Shown here: positions 55,043 to 62,359 of the stretch, piece after piece
How the letters are laid out: the number at the start of each line of letters is the position of its first letter
Numbering within the stretch: the stretch's first letter is position 1
Source of the DNA: a virus
DNA: 64,000 nt
Virus record (IMG/VR): IMGVR_UViG_3300035698_006802
Coordinates: 1-64,000 of that record
Strand: one strand, 5' to 3'
The notes under the pieces: model-generated
The model's input: the letters and a program-made list of their open reading frames with translations, nothing else
What the model was told of the DNA's origin: nothing
The model's database searches: none
Program-made: the position numbers and the translations under genes

Positions 55043-56488
55043 ATGGCACTGGATACCAAGTATCGACCGCTCACCTTCAATGATCTGCTCGGGCAAGACG
55101 CAACCGTGCAGGTGCTCAGAGAGTTTGTGCGATCGGGTGCTGGGTTTCACCAGAGTTACATGTTCGCAGGGCAGCACGGGTCGGGGAAGACCACCGCAGG
55201 TCGGCTCCTGGCTCGTGCTCTGCTTTGTGAGGACAACCAGAATGGAGATCCCTGTGACAAGTGCCCGTCTTGTAGAGCACTTCTAGACCGGGGGTCCCAT
55301 GAGTGCTTTGTAGAGTTTGATGCTGCCACGCATTCAGGGACGGCAGACATCACCCGAATCGTGGATGGGCTCGGGTACAGCACATTTGCGGGCAAGCAGG
55401 TGATCTACCTGTTTGATGAATCACACCAGCTCTCCAAGAAGGCTCTGGACGGCCTGTTGAAGTCCATGGAGGACAATCGTCCGGGAAGTGAGAACAAGAT
55501 GCTGGTGTGCATCTTCTGTACGACTGAACCGAACAAGATGCGTAGCACCATCTTGTCGCGGTGTGCCCCTGCGTTCATGGTTCGGATTGTGCCCCCGGAG
55601 AAGATTGCAGACCGGTTGGTGTACGTCTGTGAGCAGGAAGGGATCACTTATGAGAGGGATGCCCTTGTAGCGATTGCTGCTGCCAAGGAGTGCCACATTC
55701 GGGACGCCCTGAAGGCTGTCGAGGGTATCTCGATGCTGGGGGCTGTCACCTGGGAGACGACCAACAGGTATCTCCGGCTGGATGCCAACGACTCCATCCT
55801 CAAGATCCTGGCATACCTGGGAACGGATCTTCCTGCGGCCCTGGCACTTCTGGATGGACTTGTGGAATCGATCTCTCCTACAAGCTGCTACGAGCGGCTC
55901 GGTAGTGCATGCATGTTGGCCTATCGTTCCTATATCAAAGCGGGGAAACCACCCCTCTTTTGGAATTCCGATTCCCTACAGAAGCTAGGCAACCACCACA
56001 GAGATTACCTGCTGGTGTTTGCACAAACCTTCTCCTCACGCCCCAGGAACGTGTCTGCATCGATGCTCGCAATGGATCTTGCTCGTGTGCATCAGGTTCG
56101 CTGTGGGCTCCTTACGGTGCCTACAGCGGCACCCCAAGTTCTATCAAACGGTACATCAACAGAACCGAGTAAAACTCCGGTACCCGCAGGGGGTAAGGTT
56201 GATGTCTCGGTACCCCCACCTGTGCCCTCTACGGAGGAACCAGAAAGAACCACCGCATGGGAGACGTCCACAGGGCGCCACATTGATCCTAGGGGTATCA
56301 AGAAAAGGCGTAGTTCTAATGCTCGAACGAAAGAAAATGGTGCCGATCCCCTGTCACCACAGGATTTCAACAGTCTTTTGCATCGCAAGCTCTCGGAGAT
56401 AGATGCAGATGGCAGCTCAGGACCAACGGGACAATCTCACTTGGGTGGTGCTGGAACTCACCCGGTTGGGGGAGACTCGGGCAAATGA
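55043..56488 (+). CDS. dnaX: DNA polymerase III gamma/tau-like clamp-loader ATPase
   Basis: A 481-residue protein. ALDTKYRPLTFNDLLGQ is the classic DnaX opening. The Walker A is GQHGSGKT (43-50), with the zinc module C62, C71, C74, C77 (CDKCPSC), YLFDESHQLSKKALDGLLKS (Walker B DESH in place of DEVH), TTEPNKMRSTILSRC (SRC motif), then the sensor-2 and collar regions. The C-terminal 130 residues are Pro/Ser/Thr-rich and disordered. It is the motor of the clamp loader. The end overlaps the next gene by 86 bp. Confidence 0.93.
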   Translation: MALDTKYRPLTFNDLLGQDATVQVLREFVRSGAGFHQSYMFAGQHGSGKTTAGRLLARALLCEDNQNGDPCDKCPSCRALLDRGSHECFVEFDAATHSGTADITRIVDGLGYSTFAGKQVIYLFDESHQLSKKALDGLLKSMEDNRPGSENKMLVCIFCTTEPNKMRSTILSRCAPAFMVRIVPPEKIADRLVYVCEQEGITYERDALVAIAAAKECHIRDALKAVEGISMLGAVTWETTNRYLRLDANDSILKILAYLGTDLPAALALLDGLVESISPTSCYERLGSACMLAYRSYIKAGKPPLFWNSDSLQKLGNHHRDYLLVFAQTFSSRPRNVSASMLAMDLARVHQVRCGLLTVPTAAPQVLSNGTSTEPSKTPVPAGGKVDVSVPPPVPSTEEPERTTAWETSTGRHIDPRGIKKRRSSNARTKENGADPLSPQDFNSLLHRKLSEIDADGSSGPTGQSHLGGAGTHPVGGDSGK

Positions 56489-56966
56489 GGGCGTCCTGGC
56501 GGACGTGCTCCTAGACGCCCTGGGAGCACCCCCAGACCATCCCATCTTCATACCTGCAATCACATACGCCAAAGCAGAGCAGCGTGTCACGATCCATTTG
56601 ATGGAAGGCTATGCCTTTGTGGCATCCGGTCTCAACGGCGTGGCATTCTTCGGGCTGGAGCGCAGTTGCCCCTATGTGAAGAGGGTCTTGGCATCCGGCG
56701 GTGGGGAAACCCTCCCTGTACTGTCCGTTATCCAGGATCAGGATGTGGAGGACATGCGGCAGAGTCTTCGGGAAGCTGTTTCCCAGGATATCGAGGAAGG
56801 CATGAAAGTTCGCATTAGCCACGGCACCTATGCCAAACTGGAAGGTGAAGTTGTTGGGCTGGAAGGCAACACCGCCTTTGTGCATGTAGTGCTTCGGTCA
56901 TTCCAGGCGATTCAAACCGTCCCTCGGATTTTCTTGGATCCGATTGAAGACGAAGAAGACGAGTGA
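56403..56966 (+). CDS. NusG-like transcription factor
   Basis: A 187-residue protein starting at ATG 56403 or 56409 inside the dnaX end. The N-terminal part fits an NGN domain: LTWVVLELTRLGETRANEGV (first strand and helix), HPIFIPAITYAKAEQRVTIH, then LMEGYAFVASG and YVKRVLASGGG. The C-terminal 50 residues fit a KOW domain: EEGMKVRISHGTYAKLEGEV with VHVVLRSFQ. NusG/RfaH proteins bind RNA polymerase and change pausing or termination. A phage copy could favour long phage transcripts. Confidence 0.68.
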   Translation: MQMAAQDQRDNLTWVVLELTRLGETRANEGVLADVLLDALGAPPDHPIFIPAITYAKAEQRVTIHLMEGYAFVASGLNGVAFFGLERSCPYVKRVLASGGGETLPVLSVIQDQDVEDMRQSLREAVSQDIEEGMKVRISHGTYAKLEGEVVGLEGNTAFVHVVLRSFQAIQTVPRIFLDPIEDEEDE

Positions 56967-57592
56967 CAGTGGAGGCTTGCATGCAAGGTTATTGGTCTGG
57001 GCACAAAGTTCTTGATCCAACGGAGCTGGAATCCCGGTTCAGCATTGAAGATGGGATTGCGTTCCTCGATGTGACGGGGAATGAGTCAATCTCTGAGGAA
57101 AGCGAGGAACTGTTAGATCAGGTTCGTAAGGTTCTTCCACGCCTCCCAGACCGGGAGGCTGATTTCGTTGAGCTGTACCACTTCAAGAAGATGAAGCAGA
57201 CCGACATTGCAACGATCTTCCGCGTGAGCCAGCCCACGGTTTGCTACCGGCTCCAACGAGCCGTGAATCGAATCAAGTTCCTGTTGTCTCTCCCGGATCT
57301 TGCAGACGACGAGCTTGCAGAGGCAATGCAAAGCTTCTTGACAGACGCCCTGGACATTCGGATCATGCTCCTCATGTATGAGACCACCTGTCAGAGTGAG
57401 GTAGCCAAACGTCTCGGTGTCACTCAAGGTCTTGTGCGGCATCGGTTCATTCGCAGCATCGACAACATGCGTGAGCAGGATGGGCTGGAGAAGTATGTCC
57501 GCATGTTTGATGCTGTTTCGAAGAACCTGAACATCCTTCGTGAAGTGCAGAGGGCAGCTTGGGGCCCCCGAGTGTTGTATCTGGTGGAGTGA
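56963..57592 (+). CDS. sigma region-4-like HTH transcription factor
   Basis: A 209-residue protein from a GTG overlapping the previous stop. LLDQVRKVLPRLPDREADFV ... FKKMKQTDIATIFRVSQPTV ... RLQRAVNRIKFLL (about 49-107) is a convincing sigma-70 region 4. A second HTH of the same type follows (YETTCQSEVAKRLGVTQGLV then RHRFIRSIDNM, about 130-170). Region 2 is not evident, so it may be a -35-binding or late-transcription co-activator rather than a full sigma factor. Coupling to the NusG-like gene suggests a joint role. Confidence 0.75.
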   Translation: MTVEACMQGYWSGHKVLDPTELESRFSIEDGIAFLDVTGNESISEESEELLDQVRKVLPRLPDREADFVELYHFKKMKQTDIATIFRVSQPTVCYRLQRAVNRIKFLLSLPDLADDELAEAMQSFLTDALDIRIMLLMYETTCQSEVAKRLGVTQGLVRHRFIRSIDNMREQDGLEKYVRMFDAVSKNLNILREVQRAAWGPRVLYLVE

Positions 57593-57651
57593 GCACGGGG
57601 CTGATGTCGATAGTTCGTCTATGGGATCCGGCTGGTAGACCAGAGGACTGC

Positions 57652-57963
57652 ATGAGCGACAAGGCATCAAAACGCAGAGTGGTGATGGCCAAGCTTGTGG
57701 CCCTCCGTTGGGTTGAGGGACGCACTACCCCAGAGTACCGACTGAAGGTGCTCTATGGTGCCAAGGAGATACGGAAGGTCCCGCAACTCCTTCGGTCTTT
57801 CCGGGATGGCAAGATCAAGCTCGGATCCGTAGAGCCTATCAGAGACCTGGGGATCCAAGAAGGCTTTGACCACCTTATCGTGTGGTCCTCCCAACGACAG
57901 GGGATGATCGAACTCCAGGGGTGGTTTGAGAGCCGTGGTTGTGAAACATCAGGGGTCTGGTAA
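57652..57963 (+). CDS. hypothetical protein, 103 aa
   Basis: ATG 57652 has AGAGG upstream. Basic and compact (MSDKASKRRVVMAKLVALRW ... LIVWSSQRQGMIELQGWFES). Alternating strands and helices suggest one small alpha/beta domain. It ends by overlapping the ATG of the next gene (TAATG). No family recognised. Confidence 0.65.
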   Translation: MSDKASKRRVVMAKLVALRWVEGRTTPEYRLKVLYGAKEIRKVPQLLRSFRDGKIKLGSVEPIRDLGIQEGFDHLIVWSSQRQGMIELQGWFESRGCETSGVW

Positions 57964-58391
57964 TGGCTGGGACATTGCTTCTCTCTGAATTCACCTACTC
58001 CTCTGGGGTCTCCCCAGACGTGTACTACTACACCATCGTGATTGACCAAAACGACCTCCTGTCCGTGCGGAATATCCAGAGCCCCTATGGGCTCATTCTC
58101 GATTCCATGACCTCTGTGCCTGAGTCGGTGGTTGCAGACATCAACACATCAATCACACAGGTGGAGAGCATCATGGCGGCAACTTCTGCCATTAACGGCA
58201 CTCTGGTATTTGCAGCAGAGACCTCCAAGACCGTGACATTTGCTACAACACTGTCGAGCACCACTTACCGTGTGCAGTTGTCTTCCGACACTTTTGTGCC
58301 CCTTCGCATCTCGGGCAAGACCACCACGGGGTTCACTGTGCAAGCTGCAGCGACCTTCACTGGTAACGTCGGCTACGACGTGTTCATCTAG
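57963..58391 (+). CDS. beta-rich virion or fibre-like protein
   Basis: A 142-residue protein, rich in Ser, Thr and Val. The last 65 residues (LVFAAETSKTVTFATTLSST ... KTTTGFTVQAAATFTGNVGY) share a pattern with the C-terminus of the fibre-like protein encoded at 58825 (VAFAASASEAVAFD ... KAASGFTITTSAPVTGTVYY). That beta-sandwich-like unit is common at the ends of phage fibre or baseplate proteins. It starts a rightward structural cluster. Confidence 0.65.
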   Translation: MAGTLLLSEFTYSSGVSPDVYYYTIVIDQNDLLSVRNIQSPYGLILDSMTSVPESVVADINTSITQVESIMAATSAINGTLVFAAETSKTVTFATTLSSTTYRVQLSSDTFVPLRISGKTTTGFTVQAAATFTGNVGYDVFI

Positions 58392-58401
58392 GGGGAGTCC
58401 C

Positions 58402-58821
58402 ATGTTCTACCAGAAAGTTCGTGATCAGATTCTCAAGAAGCTGAAGGCAGCTGGAATCCCAGCTCGGAAGGATTCTGCGGGTCACAAGTCCATGGAAGTC
58501 GGGCTTTCGATTCGTGGCCCTTACGCAGCGGTTGTTTCTGTCCTCGATTCCCTTCCGTTCAAACAGCTTGACGAAGATGAATACCGGGAGAATGCACACT
58601 ACGTTGTGAAGGCTCCTGTGAAGCCCGGAGGGCGTGTTGGGTACGCCGTGATTGAGCTGGAGGGTTACAGTGAATCCGAGAGTGAGATCACCGTTAAGCT
58701 GTCCGGTACCCCCCGTTGGGCAGCCACATCTCTCCGTGTCCGCACCCTCCGATTGGCATCTCGCTTCCCTGTGGGAAGTGTGGAACGTCGCCAGCTTCTA
58801 GCAGTAATCAAGGAACGGTAG
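58402..58821 (+). CDS. hypothetical protein, 139 aa
   Basis: ATG 58402 has GGGGGAG upstream. MFYQKVRDQILKKLKAAGIP, then an alpha/beta domain (GRVGYAVIELEGYSESESEI) and a basic C-terminus (LRVRTLRLASRFPVGSVERR). It lies between two fibre-like genes. Function unknown. Confidence 0.65.
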   Translation: MFYQKVRDQILKKLKAAGIPARKDSAGHKSMEVGLSIRGPYAAVVSVLDSLPFKQLDEDEYRENAHYVVKAPVKPGGRVGYAVIELEGYSESESEITVKLSGTPRWAATSLRVRTLRLASRFPVGSVERRQLLAVIKER

Positions 58822-58824
58822 CCG

Positions 58825-60384
58825 ATGGCACAAATCCCACTGCAAGTAGATCAGGTTCAAATTGAGCCGGGAACCTCAACCTATGGCACTCGTGTAGTCG
58901 ACCGTGACTCCACTGATGGTGGTCTTCGTTTCGCTGACCCGAACGTCACAGCATCACTGTTGGCGTTGGTGGGACTCCGCAATGTCACGGGTGTCTACCT
59001 TGTGGGCCAGGGTGGTGACGGGGCACCGTACACGACCATCCAGTCAGCCATCAATGCTATTCCAGACACAGCATCTCGTTCTGCACCGGGTCTGGTGGCA
59101 GTTTTGGGGGGAGAGTACTCCGAGAACATCGTGATCGATAAGGATGGTGTGTCCATCGTGGGGCTCGGCACCACGGTGTTGACCAATGCTGCTGCAGACG
59201 CCACGATCAAGATTGAGGATGCCGCCACCACAACTCCAGAGTGGGTTGAGCTTCGAGGACTCACCATTCGGAACACCACCGACGCAGAGGAGTGTATTCT
59301 GGTCGAAGGTGCCGGCACCTATGCTTCGGGGACTGTGACAGCTACGGCTGCACCCCTGGCAGTGGCGGACACCATCACCATCGGAGGCACAGCTCTGACA
59401 GGGGTAACTGGGGCTCGGGTGTCTGGTAGCGACAACTTCTCTGTGGATGGCACTACAGTGTCAGCTCTTGCTGTGGAGATCCTGGCTGCCATCAACGATG
59501 TTGCCAATTCCTTCGCAGCAACCGTGGAGGCAACCTACCTGCTAGGTGTGGTCACCATCACGGCAGTTTCCCCTGGAGCAGGTGGCAACGCCATTACTCT
59601 GGTGGTGTCCACGACCCCTGTCGGCACACTGACGGTGTCTGGGGCGACCCTGACGGGTGGTGGTGCAGCGGGTTCTCGTGTTGCCTATGATGAGATTGCC
59701 ATTCTCGACTGTGACCTTGTTGCATCGGGGAATGGTGGATTCCAGATTCAAGCAGATACCGTGAACAATGTTCGTGTCCATGGGGGGACCTGGCGTGGGT
59801 CATCTTCCACATCCTCCTGTGTGGTGACGAACTGTGCAGCTTTCCGCATGTTTGATGTCGAGTGGGCATCTGACCTGGAGCTGGCATACAACACAGGCAA
59901 TGACCAACCTGCCACTACAACCTCTGACTACAGGGTGCAGAATTGCGGGCGTCTAGGAGATGTCCTGTCCAGTGAAACGGGTGCGGGATCTCTGTCTATT
60001 GACTACTGCCCCGCTGCAGGGGATGTCACACAGGGTGGAGACCGAGACCTTCTGGTGTCCCACAGTAATGCGGGAGACATAGCTCTTTCCGGCACAGCCG
60101 TGGCAACCCTCATAGGGTCGACCCGAGGGACAGTCACTGTCCCATCAGGCACCCCCACTCTGGCAGAGTCCTCCCAAACAGGGTCCGTGGCATTTGCTGC
60201 ATCGGCATCAGAGGCCGTGGCTTTCGATGCCACCCAGCCTGATGCGGTGTACGCAGTGCTTGTGGACGTGCCCACTGCGGGCATCACAGCGAATGTGACC
60301 GCCAAGGCGGCTTCCGGATTCACCATCACAACTTCGGCCCCTGTCACAGGAACGGTTTACTACACCGTCCTGCGGCAGATGTAG
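58825..60384 (+). CDS. beta-helix fibre or tailspike-like protein with inserted domain
   Basis: A 519-residue protein. YTTIQSAINAIPDTASRSAP is the usual start of right-handed beta-helix (pectate-lyase-like) phage proteins, with later coils (ENIVIDKDGVSIVGLGTTVL, WVELRGLTIRNTTDAEECIL, EIAILDCDLVASGNGGFQIQ). Residues 168-285 interrupt the helix with a repeat-like insert (SGTVTATAAPLAVADTITIG ... VTITAVSPGAGGNAITLVV), a module seen in many tail proteins. The C-terminal beta-sandwich resembles that of the gene at 57963. Likely a receptor-binding or decoration protein. Confidence 0.75.
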   Translation: MAQIPLQVDQVQIEPGTSTYGTRVVDRDSTDGGLRFADPNVTASLLALVGLRNVTGVYLVGQGGDGAPYTTIQSAINAIPDTASRSAPGLVAVLGGEYSENIVIDKDGVSIVGLGTTVLTNAAADATIKIEDAATTTPEWVELRGLTIRNTTDAEECILVEGAGTYASGTVTATAAPLAVADTITIGGTALTGVTGARVSGSDNFSVDGTTVSALAVEILAAINDVANSFAATVEATYLLGVVTITAVSPGAGGNAITLVVSTTPVGTLTVSGATLTGGGAAGSRVAYDEIAILDCDLVASGNGGFQIQADTVNNVRVHGGTWRGSSSTSSCVVTNCAAFRMFDVEWASDLELAYNTGNDQPATTTSDYRVQNCGRLGDVLSSETGAGSLSIDYCPAAGDVTQGGDRDLLVSHSNAGDIALSGTAVATLIGSTRGTVTVPSGTPTLAESSQTGSVAFAASASEAVAFDATQPDAVYAVLVDVPTAGITANVTAKAASGFTITTSAPVTGTVYYTVLRQM

Positions 60385-60392
60385 GAGAGCCC

Positions 60393-60866
60393 ATGTCGAC
60401 CCCTATTCAGAAGCTCGCAAAGCTGGCTTACGAACACCCTGAGCTGCGTCCTGATCTTGTTCCTATCCTCAAGGCAGCAGTAGCTACGACTGACATCTAC
60501 CCCGTGGAGATCGACCACGGGTACGAGCAGCCCCTTTCAGGTGGCACCGACGTGATGAAGCGTCTGCAGGATCAGTTCCTCATTGAGCAGGGCCGCCCGC
60601 CTCGGGAGAAGAATCCCCGTCTGGCAACTGAGGATGCGAGGCTGGCGTTCTGCCAGAGTGTTCAGAAGAAGCTCATCGCTCATGTGCAGAGCCCCACGGG
60701 GAAGGCCATGGTGCGGGAGTCCCTGGTGAAGTACGCAGAGGACACAGCAGATGTTCTCGTCATCAATGCCGCTGTGAACGACATCATTTCGGATGCTGTG
60801 GCTGTAGCACTTGACCCCCAGAAAATGGGTAAGATCGTGGGCAAGTACACAGCCCCGAAGGAGTAA
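60393..60866 (+). CDS. virion-like protein with shared N-terminal motif
   Basis: A 157-residue protein starting MSTPIQKLAKLAYEHPELRP. The leader LAKLAYEHPELRPDLVPILKA matches the leader of the protein at 13781, separated by 46 kb. A possible conserved targeting signal is followed by a variable helical body (VRESLVKYAEDTADVLVINA). It lies among fibre-like and other virion-like genes. Confidence 0.65.
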   Translation: MSTPIQKLAKLAYEHPELRPDLVPILKAAVATTDIYPVEIDHGYEQPLSGGTDVMKRLQDQFLIEQGRPPREKNPRLATEDARLAFCQSVQKKLIAHVQSPTGKAMVRESLVKYAEDTADVLVINAAVNDIISDAVAVALDPQKMGKIVGKYTAPKE

Positions 60867-60868
60867 CG

Positions 60869-61669
60869 ATGCCTGGTTTCAATGACTTCTGGGACACCCT
60901 GTTGAAGGAAGCGGACCTCTCCACCGGAGGCACCGAATCCGTGGACTCATACCTATCCGAAGGAACTCCCCTGGAGGGAGAGCAGTTCACGTCCGTCCGT
61001 CAACTGACGGAGAAGCACCGTGCGGCACATGCCTTGAGCCTTCCGGTTGAGGCAGGGGCTCGGGTGTCCTTTGCTTCCAACGTGGGTGCTGTCCTCAGCT
61101 ACCCGGATCCCCCAGAGCCTAAGATGCTGGGGTCCGTGGTGACCGTGAAGTCTGCCAACGGCGACATCACAGAGCACAACGGGGTCGTGTTCGTGGCCTG
61201 GGATGACGGCAAGTTCCGGGGCATCCATGCAGAGCACCTGCGTCCCACAAATTCACGACAGGCTGCTTCCCAGAAGTGGTTTGTGACCAAGCGTGGGGAT
61301 CAGCCTTATGGGGGGCCTGCTTGGAAGGGGGACAAGCCTCGCTGGTTTGATTCCGAGAAAGCTGCCAAAACTATGGCAGCAAAGCTGGGCGAGCGGAACC
61401 CAGCGGGCTTCAGCGTCAAGCAGGTTCCTGCAGGCTACAGTGCAGGGAAGTATCCTCTCATGAAGAAGGCTGGCCAGCAGAAACGCGGTGATGCTGTTCC
61501 TGCTCAGATCCGTGTGGCAAGCCTCGGAGACCTCGGGGACTTCCTGAAGGTCGCCAATGACACACTTATCCACAAGAGCACTCGTGATCTCTGGAGTTTC
61601 CGCTCGGAGGGTCCTGAGTATGTCATCGAGAGGCTGTTCAATGGACAAGGCGAGCCCGTCAAGGGCTAG
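60869..61669 (+). CDS. hypothetical protein with SH3-like segment
   Basis: A 266-residue protein starting MPGFNDFWDTLLKEADLSTG. Residues 50-125 are beta-rich (GARVSFASNVGAVLSYPDPP, VTVKSANGDITEHNGVVFVA, WDDGKFRGIHAEHLRP), like an SH3 barrel. Residues 130-190 (WFVTKRGDQPYGGPAWKGDK ... KAAKTMAAKLGERNPAGFSV) look like a small repeat-type domain. It begins three bases after the previous stop. Virion role inferred only from position. Confidence 0.65.
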   Translation: MPGFNDFWDTLLKEADLSTGGTESVDSYLSEGTPLEGEQFTSVRQLTEKHRAAHALSLPVEAGARVSFASNVGAVLSYPDPPEPKMLGSVVTVKSANGDITEHNGVVFVAWDDGKFRGIHAEHLRPTNSRQAASQKWFVTKRGDQPYGGPAWKGDKPRWFDSEKAAKTMAAKLGERNPAGFSVKQVPAGYSAGKYPLMKKAGQQKRGDAVPAQIRVASLGDLGDFLKVANDTLIHKSTRDLWSFRSEGPEYVIERLFNGQGEPVKG

Positions 61670-61689
61670 GCTCGGTGTCTTCTCTATAC
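61670..61689 (+). promoter_or_regulatory. rightward TCTATA-type promoter element
   Basis: GCTCGGTGTCTTCTCTATAC matches the element at 30869-30888 in 17 of 20 positions. The CTATAC block lies 26 bp upstream of the GTG start at 61715. It overlaps the end of the upstream gene, so it is an internal promoter of the virion-like cluster. Confidence 0.6.
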
Positions 61690-61714
61690 TCTCCCACGGA
61701 TGAAGGGGGACGCA

Positions 61715-62359
61715 GTGCCTCGACCAAATGCAACTAAAGTAGCAGACCGCTTCCTGACGGGGAGCACCATAGACCAACGGCGTTCAAAAACCGCTGGTGA
61801 AGTGCGTTTCATCAAGGATCGCAGCGGTGACAAGAATGAGTGGGGTTGGGGAACCCCGGGACCTTCCGAACGTGCGATCGGTAAGGATTTCGTGTTCAAT
61901 CCCAAGTTCCTCAAACCCTTGGCCAGCTCGCTCCGTTCAGCTCTCATGGCTCTCGGACACGCTCATTCTTCCTACGCCACATTCACGAAGCTCAAGAGCC
62001 GCAATGTCAGTCCAGATGGAAATCTGGGAGGCAAGGGGTACATTCAGAAGATCTCTGAGCAGCGGCGTCAGATGATGAACTGCATCGAAGCTCTGTCCGC
62101 GTTCACAGACACTGTCTATGACGAGATCAAGGCTCCCCATTGGGACCCCGCAGAGGACAAGCTTGACCCCCGCGACCGCGACGAAGTTCGTGAGATCGTG
62201 CAGGACGCAGAGGAGATCAAGAAGGATCCCGAGGGTTGGGCAGAGGACGAAGAAGCAGAGTTGGATGAGGACGGCAAATCCACAGAGAAGAGGGCGTCCC
62301 GCAACAAGGTCGCAAATCTGTGGGTGAGCACCCAGGTGCAAGACAGGAGGGCTCTATGA
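61715..62359 (+). CDS. hypothetical virion-like protein
   Basis: GTG 61715 is preferred over ATG 61700 because AAGGGGGA lies just upstream of the GTG and the promoter element is too close to the ATG. It encodes 214 residues, MPRPNATKVADRFLTGSTID. The centre is helical (LKPLASSLRSALMALGHAHS) and a Gly-rich loop follows (VSPDGNLGGKGYIQ). The C-terminus is acidic, then basic (EDEEAELDEDGKSTEKRASR). Its stop overlaps the next start (ATGA). Confidence 0.65.
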   Translation: MPRPNATKVADRFLTGSTIDQRRSKTAGEVRFIKDRSGDKNEWGWGTPGPSERAIGKDFVFNPKFLKPLASSLRSALMALGHAHSSYATFTKLKSRNVSPDGNLGGKGYIQKISEQRRQMMNCIEALSAFTDTVYDEIKAPHWDPAEDKLDPRDRDEVREIVQDAEEIKKDPEGWAEDEEAELDEDGKSTEKRASRNKVANLWVSTQVQDRRAL

